Part shown: one piece after another, positions 60,987 through 64,000 of the stretch
Position numbering within the stretch: the first letter of the stretch is position 1
Layout: the number at the start of each line of letters is the position of its first letter
Assembly: GCA_025890175.1 (NCBI GenBank)
Contig: JANPYM010000009.1
Coordinates: forward strand, 1-64,000
Direction of reading: 5' to 3'
Origin: Ciborinia camelliae
Taxonomy: Eukaryota; Ascomycota; Leotiomycetes; Helotiales; Sclerotiniaceae
Length of the DNA: 64,000 nucleotides
The notes under the pieces: generated by a model
What the model saw: the letters and a program-made list of their open reading frames with translations, nothing else
Database searches by the model: none
What the model was told of the DNA's origin: nothing
Translations under genes and position numbers: made by a program

Positions 60987-61970
60987 AAATCTTATTTTTT
61001 TTTGTTGTATATCTAATAAACCCATTTTCCATATTTTACTATCATTTATTGCCTACCCTTATCTATTATTTATTTACTATTAATTTGATTTTAATATTTA
61101 AATTCAGTATCAATTATTTTATAAATAAATTAAATAAAAAGTAAATATGCTATTTTATAAATATTTTGAAGGGCTTTCGAATAATACTATTTTTAAAACT
61201 TCAAGTTAAAGTTTACAAAAGTTATTTCAAATTATAGTTTTTATTATAATTTTTAATACTCACCAAAAGCTTTTTAATAATTTTTATATAAATTTTATTA
61301 ATTAGATTATAATTCAAATTATTATAATTAGGGGGGAGTATTAAAATCTTCAAAATTATAATATATTTTTAAAATTCGAATAATATAAATTTTAAATAAA
61401 AATAATAAAATTTGAATAAACTATTAGCTTTTTAAAAAATAAGCTTAAATTTCAAAATTATATATATAAATCAATATACATTATTTTTGAAAATTAATAT
61501 TTTTTCTATATTTATAAAAATTGAATAATTATATATATTTAAAAAAAAATTAAATTTGATCGAATGATTAAAAAGTTATTATATATTTTCATTTTATAGG
61601 TTTTAAAATATAATGATTATATTCAAATTATAAAATGAAATATAAGTTTTTTTGAAATAAATTTTTAAAAAAAATATATAAATTTTTTATTATTATTTAG
61701 AATTTTAGAATTTGAATGATATATTTATTTTTTTAAAATCTTAACTTTTCAATTAAATATAATTATTTTAATATTTTAAAAATTCATATTTATTTTCATT
61801 TTTAATTATTTATAAATCAATTTTATAATATTTTTCAAATTCTGTTTTGATTATTATTTAAAAATAATATACTTTATAGTATAATATATTGAAATATTAA
61901 AATTATAATCTATAGCTCTTTCAAATTCAATATATAGTATCAAATTAAAATTATTAAAATTATTTTAAAA

Positions 61971-62439
61971 TACTACGGCGTTGGCGACGTAGTATTTTAA
62001 AAATTATAATTATGCTTTCATTATACTAATATACTAAAATCAATATAAAACCTTTAGATTATTTATGTGTTGGAATCACCATGGGCGATGGAGAACAAAT
62101 GTACTATAGTATGCAGTGTATTTGGCTCGAAGCTCTAAAAACTATACTACAGATCAACTATATATGCCCGCTAGCGCATGCTAGCGCCGTAGCGCGGGGG
62201 TGCCGCAAGCGGCACGCCGCGGCCGTGCGCGGCGCATGCGCAAGCGTGCCGTAGGCACGTGATTTATCCAACATTATGAAATATACAAAATTAGTATCAA
62301 ATTATAGAGTACGATTAGAGCTTTCAATTGATGTATTTTTTATTAAATTTAAATAAAACGCTAGTGATCTGTACTAATTATAAAACCATAAAATACTAAA
62401 GTTTAAGGTTTAAAATACTACGTCGCCAACGTCGTAGAA
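61971..62439. mobile_element. MITE-like unit 1 (interrupted by the LTR)
   Basis: It is bounded by TACTACGGCGTTGGCGACGT at 61971 and its inverted form TACTACGTCGCCAACGTCGT at 62416. Without the 206-bp insertion and its target copy it is about 258 bp. Its interior (ATGCTTTCATTATACTAATA... AACGCTAG.GATCTGTACTAA) is repeated in unit 2. Confidence 0.65.
62068..62273. mobile_element. Solo-LTR-like GC-rich insertion, 206 bp
   Basis: It begins TGTTGGA and ends TCCAACA, with TTATG on both sides (62063-62067 and 62274-62278), the 5-bp target duplication of LTR retrotransposons. The 3' half contains chains of perfect short palindromes such as GTGCCGCAAGCGGCAC and CGTGCCGTAGGCACG. It has no coding capacity. 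Its GC-rich core, unlike the A/T-rich surroundings, suggests arrival after most RIP had taken place. Confidence 0.82.
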
Positions 62440-62464
62440 TTTTAAAAAATACTAGGGTTTAAAA

Positions 62465-62705
62465 TACTACGACGTTGGCGACGTAGTATTTTAAAAATTA
62501 TAGTTATGCTTTCATTATACTAATATACTAAAATCAATATAAAACCTTCAAATTATTGATGAAATATACAAAATTAGTATCAAATTATAGAATACGATCA
62601 GAGCTTTCAATTGATATATTTCTTATTAAATTTAAATAAAACGCTAGCGATCTGTACTAATTATAAAACTTGAAAAATTAACGTTGCTAACTACGTAGTA
62701 TTAAA
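62465..62705. mobile_element. MITE-like unit 2 (uninterrupted)
   Basis: It starts TACTACGACGTTGGCGACGT and ends near AACGTTGCTAACTACGTAGT. The interior matches unit 1 closely across the place where unit 1 carries the LTR, and here reads ATTATTGATGAAATATAC, the empty site. Confidence 0.65.
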
Positions 62706-62715
62706 GAAGCACGTG

Positions 62716-62803
62716 CTTATATAAGTTCGTATGCTTATATAATTCGAATGTTTATATAATTCATATGCTTATATAAGTTCGTATGCTTATATAAGCATAA
62801 ATC
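62716..62803. repeat. Subterminal short tandem repeats in the right arm
   Basis: Five units of 17-18 bp such as CTTATATAAGTTCGTATG, CTTATATAATTCGAATG and TTTATATAATTCATATG follow each other. Each is itself nearly palindromic. The left arm holds a mutated, shorter version. Repeats at this place often bind a transposase. Confidence 0.7.
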
Positions 62804-63094
62804 TATATGATTTGATATAACCTATATAATCATTTTAATCTAGTACAGAATCGGAACGCTAGCTTCAACTATAATATAAATTATACCAATCGATAGCCCT
62901 TGAAAAGCTCTATCGATTGATACAAAATTTATTAATTAAATACGTTCTGGTATAGAGCTATATCAGGCTAAATATAAGGTGTAGGTTATACAGGGGTGTT
63001 CCAACTCGCATTTTGACCCTAAAGAGGGTGTTTCAAACGTAGTTCCGAAGACCCTAATTAGGGTCGATTCGGGTGCGAGATGGGTGTAGTATCT

Positions 63095-64000
63095 CATCCG
63101 TATGCTTATTTTTATTTGCCAAGTCCTACTATAAGAAATAAGCTTTCGCGCCCAGCTTATAAGCTTTTCTTCCCGTTCCGTCCGTGGGTCTTCCCCGCTA
63201 ATTTTATATCGCCACAATGCCGGGCTGTGGAATCTATCATCGGTAGAATATTGACATCCTCACCCTATGTTTTCAGACAATTCTGTTCAAGATTCTATAT
63301 ATAGATTCTAAGCTTCAGATTACTTATATACAACTCTGAAAAACCTGTGCAGAAAAGGGCGGGAAAGGAATGGCACTAAGAAATAAGCTTTAAAGATGAT
63401 GAAATAAGGTTAATGGAAATATCGGTGGTTGAACCGAAGAAGTCGCGGTGCAGACTAAGATGAATAGATCAAAATGATGTAGTAAGTAGCTTGATACTAG
63501 TGATAATGCAGAAATAGTAGAACCAGAATATCTCGAGACCGAGGAAATAACAAACTTCAGACTCATAATACCACGCTCGGAAGTATATTATTCCTGGTTG
63601 TGTAGTCAAGTCACGGTGCTACAGGCTACTGACTTGGATAAGAACCCAACAAATGTTCTTGAGTAGTATTATGATAAAGAGCTAAACGAACGAAACAAAA
63701 TAATGCGGCTATCAATATCGATACCGAAAGCAAAGCCCAGGGTGTACTCACACTTCAAACCCAACAGCAATCTATCCCTCTATTCTCTTTCTCCGCTTGG
63801 AGAAATAAATGCTCGTCCCAAATTTCCCTATCCATATTCCATCTCCCATTCATTAATTCAAAGGCTCTTCAGGTCAGGACTTCATTCCCGTCTCCTTGCC
63901 CTTTATATTGTTGCAAGACAAACCAAACCGTCAAACTATTTAACTTTGGGTTGTAATGTAAGTAAGGTTTCCATTTGGGAGAAATATTGAATCGTGATAT
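63095..64000. other. Flank beyond the transposon, no gene seen
   Basis: The composition returns to normal. Open frames at 63080-63304 and 63703-63990 have no motif. The target duplication copy TAGTATCT (63087-63094) lies just before. Confidence 0.45.

Larger units (their letters stand above)
60652..63086. mobile_element. 2.4-kb DNA transposon relic with long terminal inverted repeats
   Basis: The ends are inverted copies: 60652 onward reads CACCCATCTCGCACCCGAAT and 63086 backward reads the same on the other strand, and the match continues for about 335 bp with CCCTAATTAGGGTC near each end. Both ends are flanked by TAGTATCT (60644-60651 and 63087-63094), an 8-bp target duplication as in hAT-type elements. 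The interior is over-rich in A/T with no transposase frame. Where the arms differ, the left arm has T or A and the right arm C or G, as after RIP. Superfamily assignment rests on the duplication length only. Confidence 0.88.

Noticed and set aside
60652..63086. Centromere or rDNA-type A/T-rich island
   Set aside because: Inverted ends and a target duplication explain the block as a transposon.

Overview
The window starts at a chromosome end. It opens with about 20 perfect CCCTAA telomere repeats and runs inward through a 13-bp AT-rich minisatellite and a RIP-like degraded subtelomeric repeat into ordinary filamentous-ascomycete genes: 45-140 bp introns with GTAAGT-type donors, CTAAC-like branch points and AG acceptors, and long intergenic spaces rich in microsatellites. 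The gene set (complex I B18 subunit, Arp2, LIM protein, inositol-3-phosphate synthase, endopolygalacturonase, P450, SDR) suits a plant-associated ascomycete. A Leotiomycete such as a Botrytis or Sclerotinia relative is my best guess, but that is inference and not proven by the sequence.

Layout. 1-1300: telomere and subtelomere. 3235-7347: three housekeeping or primary-metabolism genes, NDUFB7 (+), a DCG1/hydantoin-racemase-like gene (-) and ARP2 (+); the last two are divergent and share a 352-bp promoter. 11289-14676: a cytochrome P450 and a short-chain dehydrogenase, both on the minus strand, a possible small oxidative gene pair. 20368-26638: a coiled-coil fungal protein of unknown function and a paxillin-like two-LIM protein. 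33200-37362: inositol-3-phosphate synthase and a protein with a PIP-box-like N-terminus, an OB-fold-like middle and a zinc ribbon, crossed by an assembly gap of 10 Ns.

39313-48204 is the most unusual stretch. A subtilisin-like (S8) protease, apparently 5'-truncated, lies head-to-head about 60 bp from a decayed STAND/NLR-like gene (N-terminal fungal domain, hydrolase-like remnant, ankyrin repeats, C-terminal ZZ zinc finger). This is followed by a broken Ifi-6-16 family gene and a broken GRF zinc-finger gene. Most of the stop codons are explained by C-to-T or G-to-A changes, as RIP would give. I read it as a decayed allorecognition or immunity-type island.

48205-55820 holds no gene I can support. 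55821-57102 is an intact secreted endopolygalacturonase with all four GH28 motifs. 60652-63086 is a 2.4-kb AT-rich DNA transposon relic with terminal inverted repeats of about 335 bp and an 8-bp target duplication. Inside it are two tandem MITE-like units, one carrying a GC-rich 206-bp solo-LTR-like insertion with its own 5-bp target duplication; the other unit preserves the empty site.
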